A stretch of 64,000 nucleotides of DNA from Pseudomonas sp. ADAK18 (GTDB lineage Bacteria > Pseudomonadota > Gammaproteobacteria > Pseudomonadales > Pseudomonadaceae), in contig NZ_CP052859.1 in NCBI RefSeq assembly GCF_012935695.1, positions 227,001 to 291,000 of the forward strand. Direction: 5' to 3'. Below the pieces are notes generated by a model. The model was given only the letters and a program-made list of their open reading frames with translations. It ran no database searches and was not told the origin of the DNA. Below are positions 27,145 through 37,989 of the stretch, in pieces. The translations under genes were made by a program, and so were the position numbers. Within the stretch, counting starts at the first letter, position 1; each line of letters starts with the position of its first letter.

Positions 27145-27975
27145 ATGACCATTATTGCCAGCCTGTTACGCGCCGCCGACCTGCCGGACTCGCCCACTGC
27201 GCGTCTGGATGTGGAGTTACTGTTGGCCGCCGCATTGGGCAAGTCCCGTAGTTACTTGCACACCTGGCCGGAGAAAATCGTCAGCAGCGAAGACGCGCTG
27301 ACCTTTGCCGATTACCTGCAACGGCGCCGCACGGGTGAGCCCGTGGCCTATATTCTCGGCCAGCAGGGTTTCTGGAAGCTGGACCTGGAAGTCGCGCCCC
27401 ATACGTTGATCCCTCGTCCGGAAACCGAGATGCTGGTGGAAGCCGCCCTGGAATTGCTGCCCGCCACCCCCGCCAAGGTCCTCGACCTGGGCACCGGCAG
27501 CGGTGCGATTGCCCTGGCCCTGGCCAGCGAGCGCCCAGCGTGGAACGTCACTGCCGTCGACCGGGTGCTGGAAGCCGTAGCTCTGGCCGAGCGCAATCGC
27601 CAGCGTTTGCACCTGGAGAACGCCACGGTACTGAGCAGTCATTGGTTCAGCGCCCTGCAAGGCCACACTTACAACCTGATTATCAGTAATCCGCCATACA
27701 TTGCTGACACCGATCCGCATCTGGTGGCCGGCGATGTGCGTTTCGAACCGGCCAGCGCATTGGTGGCGGGCCATGACGGATTGGACGACCTTCGCCTGAT
27801 CATCGCCCAGGCTCCAGTGCATCTCGACGCCGGTGGCTGGTTGCTGCTGGAACACGGTTACGACCAGGCCCTGGCCGTGCGCGACTTGCTGCTGAACCAG
27901 GGCTTTGAGGAGGTGCACAGCCGCATCGATCTCGGTGGCCATGAGCGGATCAGCCTGGGGCGCCGGCCATGCTGA
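27145..27975 (+). CDS. prmC: release-factor glutamine methyltransferase
   Basis: 276 residues. It has the S-adenosylmethionine loop LDLGTGSGAIALALA and the catalytic NPPY (ISNPPYIADT). It methylates the GGQ glutamine of RF1 and RF2. It starts right at the prfA stop and overlaps moeB by 7 bases. Confidence 0.96.
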   Translation: MTIIASLLRAADLPDSPTARLDVELLLAAALGKSRSYLHTWPEKIVSSEDALTFADYLQRRRTGEPVAYILGQQGFWKLDLEVAPHTLIPRPETEMLVEAALELLPATPAKVLDLGTGSGAIALALASERPAWNVTAVDRVLEAVALAERNRQRLHLENATVLSSHWFSALQGHTYNLIISNPPYIADTDPHLVAGDVRFEPASALVAGHDGLDDLRLIIAQAPVHLDAGGWLLLEHGYDQALAVRDLLLNQGFEEVHSRIDLGGHERISLGRRPC

Positions 27976-28724
27976 ATGACCAGGAGCTGTTGCGCTATAG
28001 CCGACAGATTCTGTTGCAGCATGTCGACATCGAAGGCCAGTTGCGCCTGAAAAACAGCCGCGTGCTGATCGTGGGCCTCGGTGGCTTGGGCGCGCCGGTG
28101 GCGTTATACCTGGCGGCGGCCGGTGTGGGCGAGTTGCATCTGGCGGACTTCGATACCGTCGACCTGACCAACCTGCAGCGCCAGATCATCCATGACACTC
28201 ACAGTGTCGGCCTGGCCAAGGTTGACTCGGCCATGGGCCGACTGACGGCCATCAACCCTGAGGTCCTGTTGGTCGCCCATCGCACCGCGCTGGACGCCGA
28301 TTCCCTGGCGCAGGCGGTAGGTGCGGTGGACCTGGTCCTCGATTGCAGCGATAACTTCTCCACCCGCGAAGCGGTGAATGCCGCCTGTGTCGCCGCCGGC
28401 AAACCTTTGGTCAGCGGCGCGGCGATTCGTCTGGAAGGGCAACTCTCGGTCTTCGACCCGCGTCGTCCCGAAAGCCCTTGCTACCACTGTTTATACGGGC
28501 ACGGCAGCGAAGCCGAACTGACCTGCAGCGAAGCCGGGGTTGTCGGCCCGCTGGTGGGGTTGGTGGGCAGTTTGCAAGCCCTGGAAGCATTGAAGCTGCT
28601 GGTCGGTTTCGGTGAACCACTGGTAGGGCGCTTGTTGTTGATCGATGCCTTGACCACTCGCTTTCGGGAGCTGCGGGTCAAGCGTGACCCAGCCTGCAGC
28701 GTGTGTGGCGCCGCCCATGGTTAA
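27969..28724 (+). CDS. moeB: MoeB/ThiF-family adenylyltransferase
   Basis: 251 residues of E1-like fold. The nucleotide loop is [18 protein letters not shown], the conserved [17 protein letters not shown] follows, and two CxxC pairs (CYHC and CSVC) would bind zinc. MoeB adenylates MoaD for molybdopterin; ThiF does the same for ThiS, and sequence alone does not fully separate them. It overlaps murI by 8 bases. Confidence 0.88.
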   Translation: MLNDQELLRYSRQILLQHVDIEGQLRLKNSRVLIVGLGGLGAPVALYLAAAGVGELHLADFDTVDLTNLQRQIIHDTHSVGLAKVDSAMGRLTAINPEVLLVAHRTALDADSLAQAVGAVDLVLDCSDNFSTREAVNAACVAAGKPLVSGAAIRLEGQLSVFDPRRPESPCYHCLYGHGSEAELTCSEAGVVGPLVGLVGSLQALEALKLLVGFGEPLVGRLLLIDALTTRFRELRVKRDPACSVCGAAHG

Positions 28725-29511
28725 GGACGCGCCGATTGGAGTATTCGACTCCGGTGTTGGCGGCCTGTCGGTGCTGGCCGAAATCCAACTGCTGTTACCT
28801 CATGAGTCCTTGCTGTATGTGGCGGATGGCGGGCACATCCCTTACGGCGAGAAAACCCCGGAGTTCATCCGCGAACGTTCTCGGCGGGTTGCCGGATTTT
28901 TCCGCGAACAGGGTGCCAAGGCTTTTGTGATCGCCTGTAATACGGCGACAGTGGCTGCTGTCGCTGATTTGCGCCGGGATTATCCCGACTGGCCGCTGGT
29001 GGGTATGGAGCCCGCCGTAAAACCGGCCGCAGCAGCGACCCGCAGCGGCGTGGTCGGTGTACTGGCGACTACCGGCACATTACAAAGCGCCAAATTTGCG
29101 GCGTTGCTCGACCGTTTCGCGACCGACGTGCGGGTCATTACTCAGCCGTGCCCGGGTCTGGTGGAGTTGATCGAAACCGGCGACCTGGACAGTCCGGCCC
29201 TGCGCCTGTTGCTACAAGGTTATGTCGACCCGCTGATCGCTGCCGGTTGTGACACCATCATCCTGGGCTGCACACACTACCCCTTCCTCAAGCCATTGCT
29301 GGCGCAGATGCTACCGGCGACGGTCATCTTGATCGATACCGGAGCCGCGGTGGCGCGTCAGTTGCAGCGCCTGCTGGGCGAGCGTGAATTACTGGCCGAG
29401 GGCACTCCTCAAGCCACCCGGTTCTGGACCAGTGGCGATACCGAGCACCTTAGAAGCATCCTGCACACACTATGGACATCGTCTGGAGTTGTGCAAAGTT
29501 TTGACGTGTGA
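28717..29511 (+). CDS. murI: glutamate racemase
   Basis: 264 residues from the ATG at 28717 ([20 protein letters not shown]); an earlier start in the same frame would lie deeper inside moeB. The two catalytic cysteines are visible in VIACNTATV and ILGCTHYPF. It produces D-glutamate for peptidoglycan. It is the last gene of the hemA operon and converges on the YkgJ-like gene. Confidence 0.95.
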   Translation: MVKDAPIGVFDSGVGGLSVLAEIQLLLPHESLLYVADGGHIPYGEKTPEFIRERSRRVAGFFREQGAKAFVIACNTATVAAVADLRRDYPDWPLVGMEPAVKPAAAATRSGVVGVLATTGTLQSAKFAALLDRFATDVRVITQPCPGLVELIETGDLDSPALRLLLQGYVDPLIAAGCDTIILGCTHYPFLKPLLAQMLPATVILIDTGAAVARQLQRLLGERELLAEGTPQATRFWTSGDTEHLRSILHTLWTSSGVVQSFDV

Positions 29512-29544
29512 CACGGCCAGCCCCAACGAGCTCCGTGTTCAACG

Positions 29545-29850
29545 TCAGCGATACACCGTGGTAATCCCCTGACGTTCCTCGATGCACTCCGGCGCGCCCA
29601 TCTCGAACTCCCGACAGATCAGCGGCCGTTTCTCATAAATAGTGCACATCATCGTGTTGCGATCCAGGGCCGCGCACCAGCCGTCGTCCAGGCGCAGCAT
29701 CACTTCACCGCCCCAATCGTCAGTGTCGATAAAGCGATCGGGAACGCCGGTGTCGGTAATCAGCATGACTTCCAGCTGGCAGCAGCACGCGGCGCAGCTA
29801 GAGCAGGTGACGGCGGGTTCGGCAATTTGGGTGTGGGGGATGTTGGTCAT
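29545..29850 (-). CDS. YkgJ-family cysteine cluster protein
   Basis: 101 residues with a dense cysteine pattern: CSSCAACCC near the N-terminus, then single Cys residues in GWCAAL, MCTIYEKRPLICREFE and PECIEE. The family (UPF0153) is thought to bind a zinc or iron-sulfur centre; biochemical function unknown. It is a single leftward gene downstream of murI. Confidence 0.88.
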   Translation of the reverse strand: MTNIPHTQIAEPAVTCSSCAACCCQLEVMLITDTGVPDRFIDTDDWGGEVMLRLDDGWCAALDRNTMMCTIYEKRPLICREFEMGAPECIEERQGITTVYR

Positions 29851-29987
29851 AGGCGCGCAGTGTAAGGCAACGCGGGTGTGTGCGTGTGAAAGGTCTGACG
29901 GGCGTTATTCAATGCAACTGATCGGGTGACCACTATGCAACCACGCATGGGTAAACCTGGTAATGCAGCTGCCGATAATCGTAATTG

Positions 29988-30758
29988 TTATAGGTCATTC
30001 TTGCGTGGCGGAGGGTTGCGCAGCATATGTTTGTCGAGGGGCTGCTGTGGAGTGGCCGGTAGTGTCGGCAACGGCCACAGGACGGCTAGAGACAGCGCCG
30101 GGAAAGCAATTTCTGATGGGCGACCTTGCAGCTTGGCGACAATATGCCGAGCAGCCTTGTGGGCTGACCAGTTCAAGGGCATCGGGAAATCATTGTCCTC
30201 GGTCAGTGGCGTATCGACAAACCCCGGGCTGACCACGGTGATATCCATATTTTTGGATGACTGGTCAGCGCGCAGGGATTCGAACAGATGGCGCAGGCTG
30301 GCCTTGGATTCGGTCAAGGGCATTGGCAAATAGGTCACAGCACTGGCAATGCCCACCAGATGGGGTGTTCGGCCGGGCCGCAATAGCGGCAATGCCGCTT
30401 CGATGCAGTAACTGCTGGCAAGCAGGTTGGTGCGCGCCACGCACTCGATGATCGAGGAGTCGAACTGCTTGGCGTCCACGTATTCACAGGTGCCGGCGTT
30501 GAGGATAACGGTATCCAGCGCCCCCCAGGCCTGGGCAATCTGCTCGCCGATTTCGCGTACGGTCTGGCTGTTGGTCAGGTCGCCCGCCATCACCAGTACC
30601 TGACCTGGATACTGTTGCGCAAATTGCTCCAGTGGCTCCCGAAAGCGAGAGCTGAGTGCTACGTGAGCGCCGCTTTTGAGCAGTTCTTCGGCCAACGCAG
30701 CGCCGATCCCGTTGCTGGCACCGGTCAGCCAGTAACGGCGTGCAGGCGTAAGGTTCAT
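29988..30758 (-). CDS. short-chain dehydrogenase/reductase
   Basis: 256 residues. It has the cofactor loop GASNGIGAALAEELLKSG, the NAG motif (ILNAGTCEY) and the Ser region of a classical SDR (HLVGIASAVTYLPMPLTESK), but an ordinary YxxxK is not obvious there (the Tyr appears replaced), so activity is uncertain. The ATG overlaps the photolyase stop by 4 bases, and it belongs to the YbgA-MerR-phrB operon controlled by the TGTACA operators at 33762-33835. Such SDRs are regular members of Pseudomonas light-response operons. Confidence 0.85.
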   Translation of the reverse strand: MNLTPARRYWLTGASNGIGAALAEELLKSGAHVALSSRFREPLEQFAQQYPGQVLVMAGDLTNSQTVREIGEQIAQAWGALDTVILNAGTCEYVDAKQFDSSIIECVARTNLLASSYCIEAALPLLRPGRTPHLVGIASAVTYLPMPLTESKASLRHLFESLRADQSSKNMDITVVSPGFVDTPLTEDNDFPMPLNWSAHKAARHIVAKLQGRPSEIAFPALSLAVLWPLPTLPATPQQPLDKHMLRNPPPRKNDL

Positions 30759-32191
30759 CCGACTCTCCCAGAGGGCAGGCTGCGGAAGGCGGCGAGGGCG
30801 CGATCCCGGGATTTTTTCAGATCGACAATGGGGCGTGGGTAATCGGTGACGCCAAACAAGTCGCCTGCTGTTTCTGGATGGTGTACTTCTTTTTTACTTA
30901 GTGTCGACAATTCAGGTAGCCAGTGTTTGATGAAGCGCCCATCGCCGTCAAACTTTTCTGACTGACTCAAGGGGCTGAAAATCCGAAAGTACGGTGCCGA
31001 GTCGGTGCCGGTGGAGGAACTCCACTGCCAGCCACCGTTATTGGCTGCCAGATCACCGTCGATCAAGTGGCGCATGAAAAAGCGTTCGCCTTCACGCCAG
31101 TCGATCAACAGGTTCTTGGTGAGGAACATCGCCACGACCATGCGCAGGCGGTTGTGCATCCAGCCGGTTTCGAGCAATTGGCGCATGGCTGCATCAATGA
31201 TTGGCAACCCGGTGCGGGCTTCTTGCCAGGCGACCAAGTCCTCGGGAGCGTTGCGCCAGGGGACGGCTTCGGTTTCTGGACGAAAGGCCCGGTGGCGGGA
31301 GACCCGTGGGTAGCCCACCAGAATGTGCTTGTAGAACTCGCGCCAAAGCAGCTCGTTGATCCAGGTGATGGCGCCGATATCACCGCTTTCGAATTCGCCC
31401 TGATTGCTTTGCAAGGCCGCATGCAGGCACTGGCGCGGCGAGATGACACCAGCGGCCAGGTAGGCCGACAACTGACTGGTGCCGGGTTTGGCGGGGAAAT
31501 CACGCTCATTCTTGTAGTCACTGATTTGCTCATCGGCAAACTGTTCAAGGCGACGCCGGGCTTCGTCTTCTCCTGCTGGCCAAAGGGCCCGCAAGCTTTC
31601 ATCCGGCGTGGCGAAGCCGCTGATGTGTTGGGGGATCAGGTCGCTTTCCACCGCCAGCGCCGCCTGAGCTTTGGGCGTCTCCACCAGGCGCGGCAGGGCT
31701 GCGTGCAGGCGTGTGTAGCAAACCTTACGGAACTGACTGAAGACCTGAAAGTAGGTGCCGGTCTTGGTCAGGACGCTGCCGGGCTGGAACAGCAGTTGAT
31801 CCAGATAATGATGGAAACTGACGTTCCCAGCCTCCAGCGCACTGGCCACGGCGGCATCGCGGCGGCTTTCATGGATGCCGTATTCGTCATTGACGTGGAC
31901 CGCCTCGATCGACAGTTCTCGGCACAACTGCGCCAAAGCTTGCGGTGCCTGATCCCAGGTGGCGGCATGACGAATCAGCAACGGAACGTTCAGATCCCCC
32001 AGCGCCCGGCTCAACTTGCTCAGGTTACGCAACCAGAAATCCACCTTGCACGGCGCATCGTCGTGGGCCAGCCATTGCCCGGGCGTGATCAGGTAAACAG
32101 CCACCGTGGGGCCGCGCTGGGCAGCGGCGGCGAGGGCAGTGTTGTCATGTAGGCGCAGGTCACTGCGCAGCCAGATCAATTGCCTGTTCAT
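30755..32191 (-). CDS. phrB: deoxyribodipyrimidine photolyase
   Basis: 478 residues, full-length class I CPD photolyase. The N-terminal antenna domain (QLIWLRSDLRLHDNTALAAA) precedes the FAD domain with TGLPIIDAAMRQLLETGWMH and the Trp-rich NNGGWQWSSSTGTDSAPYFR. It repairs UV pyrimidine dimers using blue light. It lies 3 bases after the LitR-like regulator in one leftward operon. Confidence 0.96.
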   Translation of the reverse strand: MNRQLIWLRSDLRLHDNTALAAAAQRGPTVAVYLITPGQWLAHDDAPCKVDFWLRNLSKLSRALGDLNVPLLIRHAATWDQAPQALAQLCRELSIEAVHVNDEYGIHESRRDAAVASALEAGNVSFHHYLDQLLFQPGSVLTKTGTYFQVFSQFRKVCYTRLHAALPRLVETPKAQAALAVESDLIPQHISGFATPDESLRALWPAGEDEARRRLEQFADEQISDYKNERDFPAKPGTSQLSAYLAAGVISPRQCLHAALQSNQGEFESGDIGAITWINELLWREFYKHILVGYPRVSRHRAFRPETEAVPWRNAPEDLVAWQEARTGLPIIDAAMRQLLETGWMHNRLRMVVAMFLTKNLLIDWREGERFFMRHLIDGDLAANNGGWQWSSSTGTDSAPYFRIFSPLSQSEKFDGDGRFIKHWLPELSTLSKKEVHHPETAGDLFGVTDYPRPIVDLKKSRDRALAAFRSLPSGRVG

Positions 32192-32194
32192 TAC

Positions 32195-33130
32195 TTATAT
32201 GAGTCCGTGCTGGATCAGCGTCTGATGAGCCGATAGGGGATTTTCGGCCAAGAGCAAATCAGGGATTTCATGGGTTAATACGGATAACTCGGCCTGGTGG
32301 ATGGATACCGTTGGCCCGGCGATCAATTTTGGGCAACTGACGCCGCTCAGAAGTTTTGTTAACGCCTGCACGTTGATCGCCTTGCTCGAATACAGCAGCA
32401 CCCCACGGGGTTGCAAATGCTCCACTGCCAAGGCTAGTTCGCCGGCGGGCAATGGCCAGTCGAAGACCTCCACCGGACAGTTGGCGTTGCTGACCAGCCA
32501 GGCGGTGAGCCACAGGTGAGGCTCCAGGGGCAGGTCTGACTGGTTGATCAGCAACAGCGGCGTGCCATTGAGCTGGCGATTGTTGTGATAGATCCGTGCG
32601 CCGAACTTGCTGCGCAACCAGGAATGGAAAAACACCCGCTCCATTTGTGCACCAAATTGGCCCTGCCAGCGCTGTTCAAGGTCTTCGAGCAGCGGCAGTA
32701 GCAGTTGCTCGCACAAGGTGCGCGGTGGATACAGTGCCATGGCTTGGTTGAAGGCCGCGTCGACCCGACGTTCGGCCAGTTCGCTGATGGCTTGCAGCAG
32801 GTTCTGGCGCAGGCTGTGCCATTCGCTTGGGGTTTCGTCGTTGCTGGTTGGTGCGGTGTCGATCAGTTTTTTAACTTGGCTGACCGGTACGCCACGGTTG
32901 AGCCAGGTGAGGATGGAATGGACGCGCTGCACATGTTCGAGGCTAAACAGGCGGTGCCCCTTGGGCGTGCGTTGGGGCACGATCAGGCCGTAGCGCCGCT
33001 CCCAGGCCCGCAAAGTCACGGCGTTGACGCCGGTCTGGCGCGCCACTTCGCGGATTGGCAACCAGCCTTGTTCCAGGGCTTGGGCGAAGTCGTTGCCGAC
33101 ATCGATATCGTCTTGCACAGAAGTACTCAT
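32195..33130 (-). CDS. MerR regulator, class II LitR-like
   Basis: 311 residues. The N-terminal winged helix reads WLPIREVARQTGVNAVTLRA and continues WERRYGL. A helical domain and a B12-binding-like Rossmann domain follow. The position where adenosylcobalamin-type LitR/CarH proteins carry Glu-His reads ERVFFHSWLRS here, so direct B12 sensing is doubtful, as in the P. putida class II proteins that act together with a short LOV protein. It probably represses its own operon and binds TGTACA-N12-TGTAYA, copies of which are in the operon promoter. A paralogue is at 58141-59115. Confidence 0.88.
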   Translation of the reverse strand: MSTSVQDDIDVGNDFAQALEQGWLPIREVARQTGVNAVTLRAWERRYGLIVPQRTPKGHRLFSLEHVQRVHSILTWLNRGVPVSQVKKLIDTAPTSNDETPSEWHSLRQNLLQAISELAERRVDAAFNQAMALYPPRTLCEQLLLPLLEDLEQRWQGQFGAQMERVFFHSWLRSKFGARIYHNNRQLNGTPLLLINQSDLPLEPHLWLTAWLVSNANCPVEVFDWPLPAGELALAVEHLQPRGVLLYSSKAINVQALTKLLSGVSCPKLIAGPTVSIHQAELSVLTHEIPDLLLAENPLSAHQTLIQHGLI

Positions 33131-33133
33131 GGT

Positions 33134-33739
33134 TTAAATCGCATTACGCAGGCCGAGGTTTTCCGGATGCGGTTGCAGGTAGGCCTGCTGCGCGATGTAA
33201 CGGTCCGGGTGTAGGCGAAAGTGGTGTTTGAGCAGGGTCAGCGGCACCACGAGCGGCACGACGCCTTGGTGATATTGGCTGATGACGGTCTGCATTTCCT
33301 GTTTGTCTTCGGCGCTGATGGCCTGCTTGAGGTAACCGCTGATGTGTTGCAGCACGTTGGTGTGGGTGCCACGGGTGGCGCTTTTTTTCAGGGCGGTCAT
33401 CAGTTCGCTGAAATAGCTGGCGGCCAGCAGGTCGAGGTCGTCACCCTTGGTCATGCTGCCCAGCAGGTTGCCCAGGCTTTTGTAGTGAGCCGGGCTGTGG
33501 GCCATCAGCAGGTATTTGTAGCGCGCGTGGAATTCCAGCAGGCGATGGCGAGTCAGGCCTTCGGTGAGCAGTTGTTGCCAGGAGGAATAGATGAAAGACC
33601 GGGTCAGAAAGTTTTCCTGAAGCATGGGGTCATTGGGCCGAGTCTCTTCTTGCGCCGCCAGATTCGGGTGGCGGACGCAAAACGGGCAGGCACTGCTGGC
33701 GATGTTTGGTTTGCGGGTGACGGACGGGGTGCTGGACAT
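33134..33739 (-). CDS. YbgA-like (DUF1722) protein
   Basis: 201 residues from the ATG at 33739, which has AGAGG 7 bases upstream. The DUF1722/YbgA domain spans about residues 40-170 (LTRHRLLEFHARYKYLLMAH). Many Pseudomonas relatives carry a DUF523 domain of about 150 residues before it; here only a short piece (KPNIASSACPFCVRHPNLAA) that resembles the first residues of DUF523 remains. First gene of the photolyase operon. Function unknown; DUF523-DUF1722 genes are regularly next to photolyase. Confidence 0.85.
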   Translation of the reverse strand: MSSTPSVTRKPNIASSACPFCVRHPNLAAQEETRPNDPMLQENFLTRSFIYSSWQQLLTEGLTRHRLLEFHARYKYLLMAHSPAHYKSLGNLLGSMTKGDDLDLLAASYFSELMTALKKSATRGTHTNVLQHISGYLKQAISAEDKQEMQTVISQYHQGVVPLVVPLTLLKHHFRLHPDRYIAQQAYLQPHPENLGLRNAI

Positions 33740-33761
33740 GGCCAAACCTCTACAAAATTCC

Positions 33762-33785
33762 TGTACAGATCCATATTTTTGTACA
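33762..33785. promoter_or_regulatory. LitR-type operator, site 1
   Basis: TGTACA, 12 bases, TGTACA: a perfect match to the light-regulator site T(G/A)TACA-N12-TGTA(C/T)A. It lies 23-46 bases upstream of the YbgA-like start, across the expected transcription start. Confidence 0.85.
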
Positions 33786-33795
33786 ACTAAACCTC

Positions 33796-33823
33796 ATCAT
33801 AGGTTTGATGCTGTACAAGTCAA
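33796..33823 (-). promoter_or_regulatory. sigma-70 type promoter of the photolyase operon
   Basis: On the minus strand TTGACT (33818-33823), 16 bases, TATGAT (33796-33801). The -35 is embedded in operator site 2 and the start region in site 1, an arrangement suited to repression by the LitR-like protein. Confidence 0.7.
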
Positions 33824-33835
33824 ATATTCTGTATA
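33812..33835. promoter_or_regulatory. LitR-type operator, site 2
   Basis: TGTACA, 12 bases, TGTATA. It is exactly 50 bases from site 1 (start to start), about five helical turns, so two bound tetramers or a loop on one DNA face are possible. Confidence 0.85.
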
Positions 33836-33982
33836 GGTATTTGCGGCGAGATGGCGACTCAGGACATACCCCCGTAGTTGTCGAGCGCCAGCGAGGCTAT
33901 GTATCCCGCACCACCATTACAGCCCAGACTACGTACGGGTGCCAAGGCCGTTCCTGATGAGTTTCGATGGAACCCGACAGTG

Positions 33983-34996
<1,014 letters not shown>

Positions 34997-35015
34997 CTAC
35001 GCCGACACCAATAGC

Positions 35016-35039
35016 TGTACAATATTGTTTTTTGGTATA
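35016..35039. promoter_or_regulatory. LitR-type operator, site 3
   Basis: TGTACA, 12 bases, GGTATA, one mismatch from T(G/A)TACA-N12-TGTA(C/T)A. It is located in the divergent region between the flavin oxidoreductase and the epimerase-like gene. Confidence 0.65.
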
Positions 35040-35176
35040 AGTTTTGGCATGCCTGATCGTTTGGCGTGTTCTATGGTTAAACCTGAGGGTTAAACCAACG
35101 TTGCGCCCGATTTAAAAGATCCCTGTCTATAAAATAGACCAGTGGTGGACGGCGAACGTTACACGAGGAAAAACTC

Positions 35177-36076
35177 ATGCATATTTTGCTGACGGGCGGT
35201 ACGGGTCTGATCGGCCGCCAGCTCTGCCAGTACTGGCAGGCTCAGGGGCATCGCTTGAGTGTGTGGAGCCGTCATCCGGAGCAAGTGGCCAAGCTCTGCG
35301 GTGCCCAGGTGCAAGGCGTCGCCCGTCTGCAGGACATTAACGAGCCGGTGGACGCGGTGATTAACCTGGCCGGCGCACCCATTGCCGGTCGGCCCTGGAC
35401 CCACAAACGCAAGGCATTGTTGTGGAGCAGCCGGATCGGCCTGACTGAAACCCTGCTTGCCTGGCTCGATGGCCTTGAGCACAAACCGGGGGTATTGATC
35501 TCCGGTTCTGCCGTGGGTTGGTACGGTGATGGCGGTGAGCGCGAACTGACCGAAGACAGCGGTCCGGTGCTGGACGATTTCCCCAGCCAGTTGTGCATTG
35601 CCTGGGAAGAAACCGCCCAGCGTGCGGACGCTATTGGCATTCGAGTTGTACTGGTGCGTACCGGATTGGTCCTGGCCGCCGAGGGCGGCTTTTTGTCACG
35701 GCTGCTGTTGCCGTTCAAACTGGCGCTGGGCGGGCCTATCGGCAATGGCCGGCAGTGGATGCCGTGGGTGCATATCAAGGATCAAATCGCCCTGATTGAT
35801 TTTCTTCTGCACAAGACTGACGCCCGGGGTCCTTATAATGCCTGCGCGCCGCAGCCGGTGCGCAATCTTGAATTCGCCAAGACGCTGGGCAACGTGCTGC
35901 ACCGCCCAGCGTTCATGCCCATGCCGGCCTTCGCCTTGCGTATCGGCCTGGGCGAGTTGTCCGGCTTGTTGCTGGGTGGCCAGCGGGCGATTCCCCAGCG
36001 GTTGTTGGCCGCCGGTTTCACTTTCCAGTTTACTGAGTTGCAGGCGGCCCTGGACGATTTGTCCAGCCGCCTCTAG
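35177..36076 (+). CDS. TIGR01777-family epimerase-like protein
   Basis: 299 residues of the extended SDR fold with [20 protein letters not shown] at the start, [24 protein letters not shown] region ([13 protein letters not shown]), and the C-terminal DUF1731 segment. The family is related to nucleotide-sugar epimerases and cell-division inhibitor SulA-like annotations, but its substrate is unknown. Strong ribosome site GAGGAAA. It precedes hemH by 14 bases and is regularly found in Pseudomonas light-induced loci. Confidence 0.9.
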   Translation: MHILLTGGTGLIGRQLCQYWQAQGHRLSVWSRHPEQVAKLCGAQVQGVARLQDINEPVDAVINLAGAPIAGRPWTHKRKALLWSSRIGLTETLLAWLDGLEHKPGVLISGSAVGWYGDGGERELTEDSGPVLDDFPSQLCIAWEETAQRADAIGIRVVLVRTGLVLAAEGGFLSRLLLPFKLALGGPIGNGRQWMPWVHIKDQIALIDFLLHKTDARGPYNACAPQPVRNLEFAKTLGNVLHRPAFMPMPAFALRIGLGELSGLLLGGQRAIPQRLLAAGFTFQFTELQAALDDLSSRL

Positions 36077-36090
36077 AGATAGGATGTTGC

Positions 36091-37113
36091 ATGACGGATC
36101 ACGCGTTGTTACTGGTCAACCTGGGTTCACCGGCCTCCACTTCGGTGGCCGATGTGCGCAGCTACCTCAATCAATTCCTGATGGACCCTTACGTGATCGA
36201 CCTGCCATGGCCGGTGCGACGGTTACTGGTGTCACTGATCCTGATCAAGCGTCCCGAGCAATCGGCCCATGCCTATGCCTCGATCTGGTGGGACGAAGGC
36301 TCGCCTCTGGTGGTCCTTAGTCGTCGCTTGCAGCAGCAAATGACGGCGCAGTGGACTCAAGGCCCGGTGGAGTTGGCGATGCGCTACGGCGAACCGTCCA
36401 TTGAGAGCGTGCTGACCCGGCTGGCTGCCCAGGGCATCAAGAAAGTCACCCTGGCGCCGCTGTACCCGCAGTTTGCCGACAGCACCGTGACCACAGTGGT
36501 TGAAGAAGCCAAGCGTGTGGTACGGGACAAGAAGCTGGCGATCCAGTTTTCGATTTTGCAGCCGTTCTACGACCAGCCGGAATACCTCGACGCTCTGGTA
36601 GCCAGTGCCAAGCCACACTTGCAGCAGGACTTCGATCACCTGTTGTTCAGCTTCCATGGGCTGCCCGAGCGACACCTGAAAAAACTCAATCCGGGCCATG
36701 AGTTCGACGGTGCTACCAATTGCTGCGCCAATGCCTCGCCGCAGGTGCGAGCTACCTGTTATCGCGGTCAGTGTTTCAGCGTTGCCCGGGACTTTGCCGA
36801 GCGTATGGGTTTACCGCAGGGCAAGTGGTCGGTGGCGTTCCAATCGCGACTGGGGCGGGCGAAATGGATCGAACCCTATACCGAAGCGCGGCTGGAAGCA
36901 TTGGCCCGGCAAGGGGTGAAGAAGTTGCTGGTGATGTGCCCGGCATTTGTGGCCGATTGCATCGAGACGCTGGAGGAGATAGGTGATCGCGGGCTGGAGC
37001 AGTTCCGCGAAGCGGGTGGTGAGGAGTTGGTGCTGGTGCCGTGTTTGAATGATGACGAGCAGTGGGCAGTGGCGCTCAATACCTTGTGTGAAAGAGCGCC
37101 AGTAGCGCTGTAG
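36091..37113 (+). CDS. hemH: ferrochelatase
   Basis: 340 residues. It shows [10 protein letters not shown] at the start, the metal/porphyrin region [14 protein letters not shown] with catalytic His, and the conserved C-terminal [12 protein letters not shown] with Glu residues. It inserts Fe(II) into protoporphyrin IX. It is co-transcribed with the epimerase-like gene; blue light damage by free porphyrin is a possible reason for the link to the light locus. Confidence 0.96.
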   Translation: MTDHALLLVNLGSPASTSVADVRSYLNQFLMDPYVIDLPWPVRRLLVSLILIKRPEQSAHAYASIWWDEGSPLVVLSRRLQQQMTAQWTQGPVELAMRYGEPSIESVLTRLAAQGIKKVTLAPLYPQFADSTVTTVVEEAKRVVRDKKLAIQFSILQPFYDQPEYLDALVASAKPHLQQDFDHLLFSFHGLPERHLKKLNPGHEFDGATNCCANASPQVRATCYRGQCFSVARDFAERMGLPQGKWSVAFQSRLGRAKWIEPYTEARLEALARQGVKKLLVMCPAFVADCIETLEEIGDRGLEQFREAGGEELVLVPCLNDDEQWAVALNTLCERAPVAL

Positions 37114-37135
37114 TCAAGCCGAATGAAGATCCAAA

Positions 37136-37225
37136 TGTGGGAGCGGGCTTGCTCGCGAAAGCGGTGTTTCAGTCAATATATCCGTTGACTGGCACACCGC
37201 TTTCGCGAGCAAGCCCGCTCCCACA
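37136..37225. repeat. REP doublet (GTGGGAGCGGGCTTGCTCGCGA type)
   Basis: TGTGGGAGCGGGCTTGCTCG at 37136 faces its inverted copy ending at 37225, extended by AAAGCGGTGT. It is almost identical to 45426-45514. It lies in the convergent region between hemH and the DUF4198 gene, a typical REPIN position. Confidence 0.88.
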
Positions 37226-37257
37226 TTGACTACTGTGCTCACTCTGAGTCAGCGGGG

Positions 37258-37977
37258 TTATTCGTGGTGCGGTTCGCCAAGGAACGTCAGCGAACTGAAT
37301 AGTCCGCGAGTCGCCACGTCGGCATTATCTTTCAGCGGGATTTCCACCTGCGCCGCAATCACATTCAACCCTTCATTACGCACCAGTACCTGGGCACGGC
37401 CTTCAGCGTCGGTCTCGGTGCTCAAGGTGTTGGGTGCATTGCGGTAGTCGCCAATCAACTTGATTCCCGCCGCCGGCTTGCCATCGAGCAGGACTTGCAC
37501 CGGCAAGGATTTGCCCGGGCCTACGGTCAGAGGGTCAACTTCCGGCAGGATCAGCAGCTTGATCTGATCCAGCTTGGGCAATTTCGCCCCGGGTTGGTAA
37601 ATCGCCAGGCTGTATTTGAAGGTCTGGGTAGACTCGACCGCGCCAGGCACTTTACTGCGGCCCTGGTTGATCCACTTGTTATCCGCAGTCTTCGACCACA
37701 TCCCGTTATCCAGCGCTACCGCCAGCACGGCGGGTGGTTTGAGCGGTTGCAGGCGGGCATGATCGTCCAGACGTTGTACCGTGACCGGGATCATTTTTCC
37801 GCCCGCATCGTAGGCCCAGGCGCCACTGATTTTCTGGGCCTTGAAGGCATTGTCCTCGGCGCCATGGCCGTAGATGACTTCGATATTGCCGCGTCGTTGT
37901 TCGGTCCACAGGCCATGGGCCGATACCTGGGTGGCAAACAGTAGGCCCAGCACTGCCAATGATTTGAGAGGGAGCAT
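37258..37977 (-). CDS. DUF4198 periplasmic protein
   Basis: 239 residues with a Sec signal (MLPLKSLAVLGLLFATQVSA) ending at about residue 20, followed by HGLWTEQRRGNIEVIYGHGA, the N-terminal His of DUF4198. The family is often associated with nickel or cobalt uptake and with TonB receptors. It ends with ...GEPHHE. It lies 12 bases downstream of the TonB receptor gene in the same operon, so it probably aids uptake of the same metal. Confidence 0.85.
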   Translation of the reverse strand: MLPLKSLAVLGLLFATQVSAHGLWTEQRRGNIEVIYGHGAEDNAFKAQKISGAWAYDAGGKMIPVTVQRLDDHARLQPLKPPAVLAVALDNGMWSKTADNKWINQGRSKVPGAVESTQTFKYSLAIYQPGAKLPKLDQIKLLILPEVDPLTVGPGKSLPVQVLLDGKPAAGIKLIGDYRNAPNTLSTETDAEGRAQVLVRNEGLNVIAAQVEIPLKDNADVATRGLFSSLTFLGEPHHE

Positions 37978-37989
37978 GGTGACGTCCTT

